From positions 118,962 to 182,961 of the forward strand of contig NZ_JWJH01000007.1 in the NCBI RefSeq assembly GCF_000949865.1: a stretch of DNA of 64,000 nucleotides, given 5' to 3'. The translations under genes were made by a program, and so were the position numbers. Positions 55,201-64,000 of the stretch are shown piece after piece. This DNA comes from Rhizobium nepotum 39/7. GTDB lineage: Bacteria > Pseudomonadota > Alphaproteobacteria > Rhizobiales > Rhizobiaceae. The notes under the pieces were generated by a model, which saw only the letters and a list, made by a program, of their open reading frames with translations, was not told the origin of the DNA and searched no databases. The first letter of the stretch is position 1. The number at the start of each line of letters is the position of its first letter.

Positions 55201-58200
55201 GAGCTTCGCAAGATCGCGCGCCGCACATGGCGTTATTACGAAGCCTTCGTGACGCCGCAGGAAAACCACCTGCCGCCGGACAACTTCCAGGAAACGCCGG
55301 AGCCGATCGTCGCCTCGCGCACGTCGCCGACCAATATCGGCGTCTACCTGCTCTCCGTCATTTCGGCGCGCCAGTTCGGCTGGATCAGCTTTGCCGATAC
55401 GCTGGAGCGGATCGAAAACACGATCGAGACCGTCGAGAAGATGGAGAAGCATCGCGGCCATCTCTACAACTGGTATCATACCGACACCTTGCAGACGCTC
55501 GGTCCCCGCTACGTTTCGGCGGTGGACAGCGGCAATCTCGCCGGTCATCTGATTGCGGTCTCGTCTGCCTGCCGCCAGTGGGCGGAGGCGCCGTCGGCGC
55601 ATCTTCAGGGCAATCTGGACGGTATCGGCGATCTCGCCGGCATTTTGCAGGAAACGCTGAAAGAATTGCCCGACGACCGCAAGAACCTGCGGCCGCTGCA
55701 TCGCCGGCTCGAAGAGCGTATCATCGGTTTTTCGAATGCCCTGGCGTCCGTCAAGCGCGAGCATGAATTCGCATCGATCCGCGTCATCAATCTCGCAGTG
55801 CTTGCCCGCGACATCCAGAAACTCGCCACCAACGTCGATCACGAGGTGCAGTCCGAGCAGAGCGCGGAAGTGACCCGCTGGGCGCAATTGCTGGTGGAAT
55901 GCTGCGAGGCGCATATTTCCGACAGCGCCATCGACCTCACCAACATGGAGCCGCTGCGCCAGCGTCTGGCGTCGCTACGCGACCGCAGCCGCAACCTTGC
56001 CTTCTCGATGGACTTCACGTTCCTTTACCGCAAGGACCGCCGTCTTCTGTCGATCGGTTACCGTGTTGAAAGCAAGGAGCTGGACGAGGCCTGCTACGAC
56101 CTTCTGGCTTCCGAATGCCGTCTGACCAGTCTGTTCGCCATCGCCAAGGGCGATCTGCCGACCGAGCACTGGTACCGTCTCGGCCGTCAGGTCGTGCCGA
56201 TCGGCGCACAGGGCGCGCTGGTCTCCTGGTCGGGTTCGATGTTCGAATATCTGATGCCGCCGCTTGTCATGCAGGAGCGTCAGGGCGGCATTCTCAACCA
56301 GACCAACAATCTGATCGTCAAGGAACAGATGAACCACGGCCGCCGTCTCGGCACGCCATGGGGCATTTCCGAAGCTGCGTTCAACGCCCGCGATCACAAC
56401 ATGAACTATCAGTACACCAACTTCGGCGTGCCGACGCTCGGTCTCAAGCGCGGCCTTGGCCAGAATGCGGTAATCGCGCCCTATGCGTCGATCCTCGCCA
56501 GCCAGTACGATCCGGATGGCGCGCTGGAGAACCTCGACAAGCTGCGCAAGCTTGGCGCGCTCGGTCAGTACGGTTTCCACGATGCGGTGGATTTCACGCC
56601 GACGCGTGTGCCTGACGGCAAGGTCTGTGCGGTGGTCTACAATTATTATGCCCACCACCACGGCATGTCGATTGCGGCCGTCGCCAACGTCGCCTTCGAC
56701 GGCGTGCTGCGCGAACTTTTCCATTCCGATCCCGTGATCGAGGCTGCCGAGTTGCTGCTTCAGGAAAAGGCGCCGCGCGAAGTGCCTGTCATGAGCGCCA
56801 AATACGAGCCGGAAACTCCCGGCAAGGAACAGGCCGACCTGTTACGTGCGGAAGTGCGCTCCATCGCCGACCCGGCCGCGCGCGACCGCGAAGTGGTGTT
56901 CCTCTCGAACGGCCATTATTCGACGATGCTGACCTCAACGGGTGCAGGTTATTCGAAGTGGAACGGCCAGGCGATTTCCCGCTGGAAGGCGGATCCGACC
57001 GAGGATCGCTGGGGAACCTTCATCTTCCTGCGCGACACCACCAATGGACAATGGTGGAGCGCCACGGCCGAGCCACGTGTCATCGAAGGCGAAAAGACCA
57101 AGACGATCTTCACTGACGACAAGGCCGAATTCCACAAAACGACCGGCGATCTGCAGAGCGTGGTCGAATGCATCGTCGCCACCGAGCACGATGCCGAAGG
57201 CCGTCGCGTCACGCTGCTCAATGTCGGTTCCGAGGATCGCTACATCGAAGTGACCTCCTATATGGAGCCGGTCATTGCGTCGGAAGACGACGACAACGCC
57301 CATCCGCTGTTCTCGCGCATGTTCGTGCAGACGGAGATCGGCCGCCGCGGTGATGTCATCCGCGCCTGGCGCAATCGCCGCAGCCCGAACGAACCCGGCA
57401 CCATCATCGCGCATCTTGCCGCCGATAATGCCGGCCCGTCGCGTCCGACGGAATTCGAGACCGATCGCGCCAAGTTTATCGGTCGCGGCCGGTCGATCGG
57501 TGAAGCGGCGGCATTCGATGCCGGTGCTACGCTTTCGAGCACCGACGGCTTCACGCTTGATCCGATCCTGTCTTTGCGCCGCACCGTGCGCGTGCCGGCG
57601 GGCAAGAAGGTGAGCGTGATCTTCTGGACGATTGCCGCGCCGAGCCGCGAAGAGGTCGACAAGGCGATCGATCGTTATCGCCATCCGGATGCATTCGCCC
57701 ATGAACTCGTGCATGCCTGGACGCGCACGCAGGTGCAGATGCGCCATGTCGGCGTCACGTCGCAACAGGCTGCGGCCTTCCAGCATCTCGGCCGTTATCT
57801 GACCTATCCGGACATGCATCTGCGTGCGGATTCGGAAACCCTGAAAACAGGTCTCGCTTCGCAGCGGGCGCTGTGGCCGCTTGCCATTTCGGGCGATTTC
57901 CCGATCTTCAGCCTGCGCATCAACGACGATATGGATATGGATATCGCCCGCGAAGCGCTCAGCGCGCATGAATATCTGCGCTCGCGCGGGGTCATATTCG
58001 ATCTTGTCATCGTCAACGAACGGGCAGCATCCTACGCGCAGGACATGCAGCATGCGCTGGATCACATTTCGGAGGCGCAGCGCCGCATCAATCCAGCCGA
58101 TGGCGGCCGGCCACATGTGTTCTCGGTGCGCCGTGACCTGATGGATGAAGAGACCTGGAGCGCGCTTCTGGCGGCGTCCCGCGTCGTGCTGCACGTGCGC

Positions 58201-60711
58201 AACGGCAAGATCGTCGACCAGATCAACCGCGCAGTATCGCTTTTTGCGGCGCATCGCGGTCCCGACGGTACGGTCGAGGCTGCGCTGGCCCGTCTGCCTG
58301 TGCCGGCCTTCCCTGTCGCGGAGCCTGTCGAGGATGCGGGCGATCTCGATTTCTGGAACGGTTTTGGCGGTTTCGCCAAAAGCGGACAGGAATATGTCGT
58401 GCGCCTGCATGGCGGGCAATCCACGCCACATCCGTGGATCAACGTCATCTCGAACGAGAGTTTCGGTTTCCATGTGTCGGCAGAAGGTGCGGGTTTCTCC
58501 TGGAGTCGCAATTCGCGCGATTATCAGCTGACACCCTGGAGCAACGATCCGGTCATCAACCGGCCGGGCGAGGCTTTCTACGTCGCTGACGTGGAAACAG
58601 GAAAGCTCTATACGCCACTCGCCGCATTGTCGCGCGATCCGGAAGCCCTCTTCGAAGCCCGTCATGGTCTCGGTTACTCCGTTCTGACCGGGGTGGCGGA
58701 CACGCTGGAAATCGAGGTGACGCAGACGGTCGATCGTGAAAAGCCGGTGAAGTTCTCGCAGCTCATCGTCCGCAACAAGGGTTCGAAAAGTCGCCGCCTG
58801 AAGGTCTATGCCTATGTTGAATGGGTGCTTGGCAATAACGGCCAGAAATCCGCACCGTTCATTCTGAGCAGGCACTATGCCGACAGCAATGCGATTTTCG
58901 CTTCGAACCCCTATAGCATCGACTATAGCCCCCGCACCGCCTTCCTGACGCTCGACAGCGAGGTAAGCGGCTTCACGACCAGCCGGCGGGAATTCATCGG
59001 CCGCTTCGGCTCGGCGCAGGCCCCGCAGGGCATTGTGTCCGGCGCCGCGCTCAGCGGCAGTACCGAGGTCGACGGCGATCCCTGTGCTGCGCTGATGCAG
59101 GAAATCCATCTGAAGCCCGGCGAAGAGCGGCATATGACCTTCATTCTCGGCGATGCCGACAATGCGGAGGCGGCGGCCACGCTGGTTGGGGAGGTCCGCA
59201 AGACGGATTTCCAGTCGGTGCTGGAGGGCAGCAAGGCATTCTGGACCGGCTTTACCGGCCAGTTGCAGGTTTCCACGCCCGATGCCGGCTTCAACCACAT
59301 GGTCAATAACTGGCTGCCCTATCAGGCGCTGGCGTGCCGCATCCTGGCCCGCACGGCCTTTTATCAGTCGAGTGGCGCCTTCGGCTTCCGCGACCAGCTT
59401 CAGGATACGCTGGCCTTCCTGCTCTACCAGCCGGATCTCGCCCGCAGCCAGATCCTGCGTGCGGCAGGCCGCCAGTTTGCGGAAGGCGACGTGCAACACT
59501 GGTGGCTGCCGTTGACAGGTGCTGGCGTCCGCACGACGATCTCGGACGACGTGGTCTGGCTCGCCTATGCGATCAACCAATATGTCTCGGCCACGGGCGA
59601 TACCGCCGTCCTCGATGAAAGCATCCCCTTCATAAAGGGTCCGGCTTTGATGCCGGGACAACACGATGCCTTCTTCCAGCCGGAGACAAGCGAGAGGTCC
59701 GCAAGTCTTTACGAACATGCGGCGCTGGCGCTCGATCTCGCCATCCATCGCACCGGCGAAAACGGTCTGCCGCTGATCCTTGGCGGTGACTGGAACGACG
59801 GCATGAACCGCGTCGGCGTCGGCGGCAAGGGCACCAGCGTCTGGCTCGGCTGGTTCCTGGCCGGAGCCTTGCGTGATTTCGTCGAGATCGCCGAGAAGCG
59901 TGGCGATACCGACCGTGTCGGCAAATGGGCGGCGCATCGGGAAAAGCTGCGTAATGCTCTCGAAACGGCGGGTTGGGACGGCAGTTACTACCGTCGTGGT
60001 TACTTCGATGACGGCACGCCGCTTGGTTCTGCCACCAGCGAGGAATGCCGGATCGATTCACTTGGCCAGAGCTGGAGCGTACTTTCCGGCGAAGGCGAAG
60101 AAGGCCGGTCACGGCAGGCGATGGACGCCGTGATGGAGCATCTGGTCGACGAAAAGACCGGCATCATCCGTCTGTTCACTCCACCCTTCTCGAGCGCTCC
60201 GCACGATCCGGGCTATATCAAGGGATATCCGCCGGGTGTGCGCGAAAACGGTGGACAATATACCCATGCGGCGACCTGGGTGGTTCTTGCCCTTGCACGG
60301 CAGGGCCGCGCCCAAGAGGCCTGGAACTGCTTCAAGCTGCTCAACCCGGTCAATCATGCGCTTGATGCGTCATCGTCCGAAACCTATAGGGTCGAACCCT
60401 ATGTGGTGACTGCGGATGTTTACGGTGAGGGCGCCTATGCGGGCCGTGGCGGCTGGAGCTGGTATACGGGTTCCGCCGGTTGGCTCTATCGCGCCGCGAT
60501 CGAGGGCATTCTCGGTATCACCCGAACCGACGGCAAGCTTCATATTGCGCCTTCGCTGCCGGAGGACTGGAGCGGTTTCTCGGTCAAGATCACGCTCGAC
60601 GGAAAAGCAAAGGACATCGTCGTCAGCCGCAAGGCCGGCACGGCGGAGGTCTCCGTGTCCGTCGACGGCAAGCCCCTGTCGCCCAAAAATCGGGTGATCC
60701 CTTTCGACTGA
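52216..60711 (+). CDS. chvB: Cyclic beta-1,2-glucan synthase ChvB (NdvB)
   Basis: 2831 residues, one of the largest proteins in the genome. It primes on itself, polymerises UDP-glucose into beta-1,2-glucan, trims to length and cyclises. Membrane helices: ~400-450, ~810-855 and ~935-980. Between the first two is the glycosyltransferase (GT84) domain with MTLDADTRL (~residue 620) and the QHRWARGDW motif (~770). A glycoamylase-like domain follows (to ~1485, ending HHHGMSIAAVANVAF), and the C-terminal third is the GH94 phosphorylase-like part with GGDWNDGMN (D2525 and D2528). The product is needed for osmoadaptation and for attachment and virulence in Agrobacterium. Start at 52216 fits the known length. 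It converges on chvA. Confidence 0.97.
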   Translation: MSFHITPTAAARDSETKQIDHNDSIRASYMTVEELHDAGAALSRDGADNLPGFMEFDFFERHRENEKEILRVYRTTAVDAENGATITPAAEWLLDNHYVIEEAIQEVRRDFPRKFYRQLPTMTVGGVTIPRVMALGWLYVAHTHSTVSRENMTALVDGYQTSKTLQIGELWALPSIIRFVLIENLRRISIRVERSRRMRQKANEVVDEIIRLNDAEASAALLKQVDTLVDDPTFATQFLYRLRNGSQTSGFAVAWLEERLHAAGTDAENVMMSEHNRLASGNVTMGNIVKSLREIDDTEWSVWFEEVSHIDKVLRAETDYEILDFGSRNTYRNTIELLARRSPKTEVEVARAAVEMARSVEPVEAVENHRVNVGSVLVGQRRFELEKALGYRPLASQHIVRSMRKFNWLAIAAPVFLITALVMLAVGWFLAEAGMPWYVVAAFLLMFALPASEGATGLFNTLVTFFVKPFRLVGYEFKNGIPQDARTLVAVPCMLTSRDSVDEMMRNIEVHYLANPHGEIYFALVSDWRDAQHEQSGDDLEILEYAKRELAALNSRYAFDGKTRFYLLHRRRIYNSAETCWMGWERKRGKLHELNMLLRGDKDTTFLGGANIVPADVKYVMTLDADTRLMRDAVTKLVGKMHHPINRPVIDPQSGRVVEGYGLLQPRVTPSLTTGKDASVFQRVFSINRGIDPYVFTVSDVYQDLTSEGTFTGKGLYDVDAFEAALKGRIEENSVLSHDLLEGSFARCALVTDVELVEDFPTRYEVEVSRQHRWARGDWQLLPYILDRVRGVTAIGRWKMVDNLRRSLTPIAWFFASILGWYFMDPLGALIWQILLIFSLFVAPTLSLLSGLVPRSTDIVPQAHFHTIWSEIRATNAQVALRIVFIADAACMMTDAIVRSLYRLLVSRKLMLEWRTAASIQSSAQGSIIDYYRQMWHAPVVAMLGLLFAALPGDNAFLIGIPFTLLWVLSPAVAWYVSQSAETEDRLFVSEHVSFELRKIARRTWRYYEAFVTPQENHLPPDNFQETPEPIVASRTSPTNIGVYLLSVISARQFGWISFADTLERIENTIETVEKMEKHRGHLYNWYHTDTLQTLGPRYVSAVDSGNLAGHLIAVSSACRQWAEAPSAHLQGNLDGIGDLAGILQETLKELPDDRKNLRPLHRRLEERIIGFSNALASVKREHEFASIRVINLAVLARDIQKLATNVDHEVQSEQSAEVTRWAQLLVECCEAHISDSAIDLTNMEPLRQRLASLRDRSRNLAFSMDFTFLYRKDRRLLSIGYRVESKELDEACYDLLASECRLTSLFAIAKGDLPTEHWYRLGRQVVPIGAQGALVSWSGSMFEYLMPPLVMQERQGGILNQTNNLIVKEQMNHGRRLGTPWGISEAAFNARDHNMNYQYTNFGVPTLGLKRGLGQNAVIAPYASILASQYDPDGALENLDKLRKLGALGQYGFHDAVDFTPTRVPDGKVCAVVYNYYAHHHGMSIAAVANVAFDGVLRELFHSDPVIEAAELLLQEKAPREVPVMSAKYEPETPGKEQADLLRAEVRSIADPAARDREVVFLSNGHYSTMLTSTGAGYSKWNGQAISRWKADPTEDRWGTFIFLRDTTNGQWWSATAEPRVIEGEKTKTIFTDDKAEFHKTTGDLQSVVECIVATEHDAEGRRVTLLNVGSEDRYIEVTSYMEPVIASEDDDNAHPLFSRMFVQTEIGRRGDVIRAWRNRRSPNEPGTIIAHLAADNAGPSRPTEFETDRAKFIGRGRSIGEAAAFDAGATLSSTDGFTLDPILSLRRTVRVPAGKKVSVIFWTIAAPSREEVDKAIDRYRHPDAFAHELVHAWTRTQVQMRHVGVTSQQAAAFQHLGRYLTYPDMHLRADSETLKTGLASQRALWPLAISGDFPIFSLRINDDMDMDIAREALSAHEYLRSRGVIFDLVIVNERAASYAQDMQHALDHISEAQRRINPADGGRPHVFSVRRDLMDEETWSALLAASRVVLHVRNGKIVDQINRAVSLFAAHRGPDGTVEAALARLPVPAFPVAEPVEDAGDLDFWNGFGGFAKSGQEYVVRLHGGQSTPHPWINVISNESFGFHVSAEGAGFSWSRNSRDYQLTPWSNDPVINRPGEAFYVADVETGKLYTPLAALSRDPEALFEARHGLGYSVLTGVADTLEIEVTQTVDREKPVKFSQLIVRNKGSKSRRLKVYAYVEWVLGNNGQKSAPFILSRHYADSNAIFASNPYSIDYSPRTAFLTLDSEVSGFTTSRREFIGRFGSAQAPQGIVSGAALSGSTEVDGDPCAALMQEIHLKPGEERHMTFILGDADNAEAAATLVGEVRKTDFQSVLEGSKAFWTGFTGQLQVSTPDAGFNHMVNNWLPYQALACRILARTAFYQSSGAFGFRDQLQDTLAFLLYQPDLARSQILRAAGRQFAEGDVQHWWLPLTGAGVRTTISDDVVWLAYAINQYVSATGDTAVLDESIPFIKGPALMPGQHDAFFQPETSERSASLYEHAALALDLAIHRTGENGLPLILGGDWNDGMNRVGVGGKGTSVWLGWFLAGALRDFVEIAEKRGDTDRVGKWAAHREKLRNALETAGWDGSYYRRGYFDDGTPLGSATSEECRIDSLGQSWSVLSGEGEEGRSRQAMDAVMEHLVDEKTGIIRLFTPPFSSAPHDPGYIKGYPPGVRENGGQYTHAATWVVLALARQGRAQEAWNCFKLLNPVNHALDASSSETYRVEPYVVTADVYGEGAYAGRGGWSWYTGSAGWLYRAAIEGILGITRTDGKLHIAPSLPEDWSGFSVKITLDGKAKDIVVSRKAGTAEVSVSVDGKPLSPKNRVIPFD

Positions 60712-60736
60712 GTGGGCAAGCTTCTACTTGATTCGT

Positions 60737-60774
60737 ATCAGGCCTCCGCGGTGACGCAGGGGCCTGATTTTTTT
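60737..60774 (+). terminator. Terminator after chvB
   Basis: ATCAGGCC / GGCCTGAT stem followed by seven T residues. Confidence 0.85.
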
Positions 60775-61062
60775 ATGGGGTGTGTTTATGTACGGCGCTG
60801 TTTTGGCGTGGGTACTTTTGGCCTCTGTTGTCTCCGCTGGCCTTTAGTCCCCAAGCAAGGATCTCGCACTAGGTGCGGCCTCTATGACGACAAGCAGGCT
60901 TCTTTCGAAGCGATGTTTTGGCAGAGGGATTTCACAGGGCGATATTCGGTCGCTGGATGGCCGAATATCGTGGGCCAGCACGGAGTTACAGGCGATGCCT
61001 GCTCTATTGACGTGACCTGTGCATGGCGCGTCGTAAAATCTCAGGAAGCGGACAAAGAAAAA

Positions 61063-61086
61063 GGGCGAACAGCATGCTGTTCGCCC
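61063..61086 (-). terminator. Terminator after chvA
   Basis: A perfect 24-bp palindrome (GGGCGAACAGCA / TGCTGTTCGCCC) with a U-rich tail in the minus-strand transcript. Confidence 0.85.
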
Positions 61087-61112
61087 CTTTCGCATTCCGA
61101 AAGATAAGAGCC

Positions 61113-62879
61113 TCAGGAGGCAATGGCCTTTGGCCGGGGCTGGCCTTCATCATCCGTCAGCAGACCGCTGGTGCGCAGCAGCGAGGTGAAGCGTCCGCCA
61201 CGCTGGCTAAGCTCATCGAACGTCCCCTTTTCGATGATACGGCCCTGATCGAGGAACAGCACGAGATCGGCGTCGCGAACCGTGGAAAGACGGTGGGCGA
61301 TGATGAAGGTGGTGCGGTTCATTCTGAGCGCATCCACGGCGGCCTTCACGCGTGCTTCCGTTTCCACGTCCAGCGCGCTGGTTGCCTCGTCGAGGACCAG
61401 AATGGGGGCGTTCTTCAGGATAGCGCGCGCAATGGCGATGCGCTGGCGTTCGCCGCCGGAGAGGCGATTGCCGCGTTCGCCCACCTGTGTCAGGTAGCCG
61501 GTGATACGGCTGTCGATGAAATCCGTTGCCGCCGCCGCTGCCGCTGCCTCCACCACTTCCGCATCCGTGGCCGATTCACGGCCGAGGCGGATGTTTTCGC
61601 GGATGGAGCGGTTCAGCAGGCCGGCATCCTGGAACACCGTGGCGATGGAGTTGCGGAGCGAGTTCTTCGTCACGGTCGAAATATCGGTGCCGTCTATCAG
61701 AATCTGGCCGGAATCCGGGTCGTAGACGCGTTGCAGGAGGTTGATGAGCGTGGTCTTGCCCGCACCCGTCGGCCCGACGATCGCAATGGTCTCGCCGGCT
61801 TTGGCCGTGAACGAGACGTCGTGAACGCCCTGCTTGGTATTGGCGAAACCGAAATTGATGTTGCGGAACTCCACGGTGCCGGAAACATTGGACAATTCGC
61901 GGGCGTCGCCGGGTTCTTCCCGTTCCTTGACGGAATCCTCCAGCACGAAGAAGTCTTCGAGCTTGGCGCGGGCTTCGAAAATCTGGGTCACGAACTGACG
62001 CATCTGGTCGAGCCTGCCGATGAGAAGATTGGCGAAACCGATGAAGGCGATGACGTCGCCGACGCGCAATTGGCCGCTCTTCACCAGCACGGTGCCGATG
62101 ACAAGGATGATCATCATCGAAACGGTGGAGGCCGTGCGGTTCAAGGCGCTCGCGAAAGCCCACCAGTCGAGCACCGGGTATTGGGCGCTCAGCAGCTTTT
62201 CGGTGAAGGATTTCAACGCTTTCGTTTCAGCTTCGATGCGGTTGTAGCTGTGCAGGACCGATACGTTGCTGATGGAATCGCTGACATGCGCAAAAACGCT
62301 GTGATAGTGCTCCTCGACAGAGGCCTGGCCGTCCTTGGTGCGGCTCATGACCCACTTGCCGATAAACCAGTAGATGATGCCGAGGCCGATCAGAACGAAG
62401 CTGAGGCGCAGGTCCATGGACATCGCCGTCGGGACAAGCAGCGTGAGCGCCACGAAGGTGGCCAGATGGGTGCGCATGAATTCCAGCCACAGGCCGAACA
62501 ACGTCTCGCTGGCGCGCAGCAGCGTGTGCAGCGCGTTCGAGGTGCCGCGCAGATGGTGCCAGGACAGCGGCATCGAGATGATCCGCCCGAAGGCTTCCGT
62601 CAACAGCGAAGCGCGGCGGCCATGCGCCAGCCGGTCAGCCTCGCGGGCGACCGCGACATAAGCCACGGTGTTGAAGACGCCGAAACCCGCCCACAGGATG
62701 AGGATGGAGGTGACATCGGAGCCGGAAGAGATGGCGTCGATGATCCGTCCGAACAGCACGGGTTCGGCAATGGTGATCGCCGCAAGAATGACGTTGGCGA
62801 TGACAACGACCACCACCCGCCACTTATGTACGGTCAGATAGCGCAGAGCGCGTGTGTAAACCTGAAACAAGGTCAAATT
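61113..62879 (-). CDS. chvA: Cyclic beta-1,2-glucan ABC exporter ChvA (NdvA)
   Basis: 588 residues from a TTG at 62879 (MTLFQVYTRA after initiation), the length known for Agrobacterium ChvA. A half-transporter with six membrane helices (~1-310) and one ATPase: Walker A GPTGAGKTT (~residue 370), signature RLSGGERQR (~472), Walker B APILVLDEATSALD. It exports the cyclic glucan made by ChvB to the periplasm. There is no ATG in the region; a farther TTG at 62927 is in frame and would give 604 residues. Neither TTG has a strong ribosome-binding site. Mutants of chvA in Agrobacterium are avirulent and lack periplasmic glucan. Confidence 0.95.
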   Translation of the reverse strand, partial: NLTLFQVYTRALRYLTVHKWRVVVVVIANVILAAITIAEPVLFGRIIDAISSGSDVTSILILWAGFGVFNTVAYVAVAREADRLAHGRRASLLTEAFGRIISMPLSWHHLRGTSNALHTLLRASETLFGLWLEFMRTHLATFVALTLLVPTAMSMDLRLSFVLIGLGIIYWFIGKWVMSRTKDGQASVEEHYHSVFAHVSDSISNVSVLHSYNRIEAETKALKSFTEKLLSAQYPVLDWWAFASALNRTASTVSMMIILVIGTVLVKSGQLRVGDVIAFIGFANLLIGRLDQMRQFVTQIFEARAKLEDFFVLEDSVKEREEPGDARELSNVSGTVEFRNINFGFANTKQGVHDVSFTAKAGETIAIVGPTGAGKTTLINLLQRVYDPDSGQILIDGTDISTVTKNSLRNSIATVFQDAGLLNRSIRENIRLGRESATDAEVVEAAAAAAATDFIDSRITGYLTQVGERGNRLSGGERQRIAIARAILKNAPILVLDEATSALDVETEARVKAAVDALRMNRTTFIIAHRLSTVRDADLVLFLDQGRIIEKGTFDELSQRGGRFTSLLRTSGLLTDDEGQPRPKAIAS

Positions 62880-63113
62880 TTCAATCCAGTCCAGCGTCTT
62901 TTCGAACGGTTGATTGTTCGGTCTCAATGCAATGGTTTTTTAGCAAGGTTGCATGAGACGGCGAAATTTGTGTAATTATCGCTCTTTCTGTCTGAATGGC
63001 GGCTTAACAAATCGAGCGCGCGTGCGAACCGAGAAAAAACCGAACCCGATGTTTTCCGGGCCTGCCGTCACAAGATTTTGCATGTTCGTTTCAGGGATTG
63101 CTAACGACGATAT

Positions 63114-63126
63114 GTTCAGTCTGAAC
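63114..63126. promoter_or_regulatory. Perfect 13-bp inverted repeat upstream of the luxR-type gene
   Basis: GTTCAGTCTGAAC (6-bp arms, 1-bp spacer) lies ~88 bp before the start. It resembles in style the dyads bound by LuxR-type proteins, and could be an autoregulatory site. Confidence 0.5.
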
Positions 63127-63213
63127 CGACCGGCGCCCGGGTAACATGACGTCCTCGCGGGACCACGTCCTTCATGTCATCCCTTTCAAGCCAAGCTCCG
63201 GGCATATGTCTTT

Positions 63214-63951
63214 ATGCATGATATTCTTCACTTCATCTCTGCGTGCTACCAGGCGGGAAATGCCGACCGTGTTCGCTCCGAATTTGCAGCGCTCATTCGC
63301 GAATACGGTTTTGAATATTTCCTCGTCAGCCGGCGGATGACCGGGGAGCTTGCCTCCACCGGCCAGATTCTCGCACAACATCTCCCGGAAGGCTGGATCG
63401 AGGTCTACAGGGCCAAAAAATACAATCTCGTCGATCCCGTCCGCAAGGTGATCGGCATGGTGCACAAGCCGTTTCGGTGGAAAGAGGCGCTCGAGGGTCT
63501 GCCTCGCGCGATGCACCGGAAAAGGGCGAACGTCTTTTTTCACGATGCCGGCCGTTACGGTCTTCAGGGCGGTTATGCCTTTCCCGTGCATGGACGTGCG
63601 GGATTTATCGGCGCGGTTTTCATCGGCGGTCAGGATCGGCAATTGCCCTCGTTGCAGGTCGAGCTGCTCGATGCAGCGACGCGCGCGGTGTTCTGGCGCC
63701 TGCTCGATCTCTCGGGTCAAACCCATAATCTCAGCAATGTGCCGAATGTTTCCGCCCTGGAGCTTACAAGGCGGGAGATGGAGGTTCTGACGTTGATGGC
63801 TGATGGCATGACCTCGACGGAAATTGGACGCCAGCTATCGATCTCCAACCACACGGTCGATTGGTACATCAATGGAATCCAGCGGCGGTTCAGCGCCAAG
63901 AACCGCCAGCATACCGTTGCGCTCGCCTTTCGCAATGGCTTGCTGAGCTAG
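63214..63951 (+). CDS. LuxR-family transcriptional regulator with autoinducer-binding-like domain
   Basis: 245 residues. The N-terminal ~160 residues match the autoinducer-binding fold, with GWIEVYRAKKYNLVDPV and a Trp/Tyr/Asp set typical of acyl-homoserine lactone receptors; YGLQGGYAFPVHGRAG also fits. The C-terminal LuxR helix-turn-helix is clear (LTRREMEVLTLMADGMTSTEIGRQL, SNHTVDWYINGIQRRF). No luxI synthase lies in the window, so it would be a solo receptor. There is no obvious ribosome-binding site at the ATG. A 13-bp palindrome sits ~88 bp upstream. Confidence 0.87.
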   Translation: MHDILHFISACYQAGNADRVRSEFAALIREYGFEYFLVSRRMTGELASTGQILAQHLPEGWIEVYRAKKYNLVDPVRKVIGMVHKPFRWKEALEGLPRAMHRKRANVFFHDAGRYGLQGGYAFPVHGRAGFIGAVFIGGQDRQLPSLQVELLDAATRAVFWRLLDLSGQTHNLSNVPNVSALELTRREMEVLTLMADGMTSTEIGRQLSISNHTVDWYINGIQRRFSAKNRQHTVALAFRNGLLS

Positions 63952-64000
63952 CGCAAACAGGACAGTTCCCGCCGGAATTGCCCTTCCCAAGGCCGGGTTT

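Larger units (their letters stand above)
60712..61112. other. 401-bp region between convergent chvB and chvA
   Basis: Contains the two terminators listed below. Between them I see no coding sequence; a 19-codon hydrophobic frame near 60789 lacks supporting signals. Confidence 0.6.

Noticed and set aside
56935..59937. 1000-codon open frame antisense to chvB
   Set aside because: Arises from the strong GC3 bias of chvB; the sequence is Arg/His-rich with no recognisable domain. Similar shadows occur opposite acs (35145-37265), the helicase (26447-28327) and the dehydrogenase/dehydratase genes (45081-47999).
60789..60848. 19-codon hydrophobic frame between chvB and chvA
   Set aside because: No ribosome-binding site, directly after the chvB terminator, and too short to judge.

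Overview
The window reads as an Agrobacterium (Rhizobiaceae) chromosomal segment. The clearest markers are the convergent pair chvB (cyclic beta-1,2-glucan synthase, 2831 codons) and chvA (its ABC exporter). Other alphaproteobacterial signatures agree: a 180-kDa-type NAD-glutamate dehydrogenase, PhaR/PhaA/PhaB, a CarD/CdnL protein, a DUF1013 (TrcR) protein, a CenR-like response regulator, a CtrA-type box at ftsK and an Irr-type iron box at bfd-bfr. Base composition is GC-rich with strong GC3 bias, which produces many long antisense shadow frames. I see no tRNA, rRNA, insertion sequence, prophage or CRISPR array; this is a stable core chromosome with one accessory-looking catabolic block.

Layout. 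1-2.5 kb: end of the S41 protease ctpA, a divergent polysaccharide deacetylase and rppH. 2.5-3.4 kb: bfd-bfr under a probable Irr box. 3.5-6.4 kb: polyhydroxybutyrate genes phaB and phaA, divergent from the regulator phaR. 6.4-12.6 kb: a UMF1-type permease and NAD-GDH. 13-17.5 kb: CarD protein, L,D-transpeptidase-like protein, CenR-like regulator, a cNMP-binding protein, exonuclease III and LolA. 17.6-22.4 kb: ftsK, then glnK-amtB with a sigma-54 promoter. 22.4-24.6 kb: tesB divergent from a UbiH-type hydroxylase. 24.6-29.1 kb: a 438-bp gap packed with GANTC (CcrM) sites, then a SUV3-like helicase, an S4 protein and a 7Fe ferredoxin. 29.2-37.2 kb: the leuS-lptE-holA operon, a YggS protein, the TrcR-like protein and acs.

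37.3-47.8 kb is a self-contained sugar-acid or hydroxy-acid utilisation locus. It holds a TRAP transporter (dctPMQ), an FAH-fold enzyme, an FCD/GntR regulator, an FAD-linked hydroxyacid oxidoreductase, a DenD-like dehydrogenase, an LtnD-like dehydrogenase and an IlvD/Edd dehydratase. Two copies of a near-palindrome (core AGGTTRTCAGACAWCC) sit in front of its two transcription blocks and are a probable operator for the GntR protein. No sugar-acid kinase or class II aldolase of the known erythronate/threonate routes is present, so the pathway may differ from the described ones.

47.9-51.7 kb carries a threonine/serine dehydratase, an LhgO-like oxidoreductase, a 47-residue membrane protein with its own ribosome-binding site and terminator, and an M20 amidohydrolase. 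52.2-62.9 kb is chvB/chvA. The window ends with a LuxR-type regulator that has a perfect 13-bp inverted repeat upstream. The most unusual signal is the GANTC cluster at 24.67-25.05 kb: 11 sites where about 1.5 are expected by chance.
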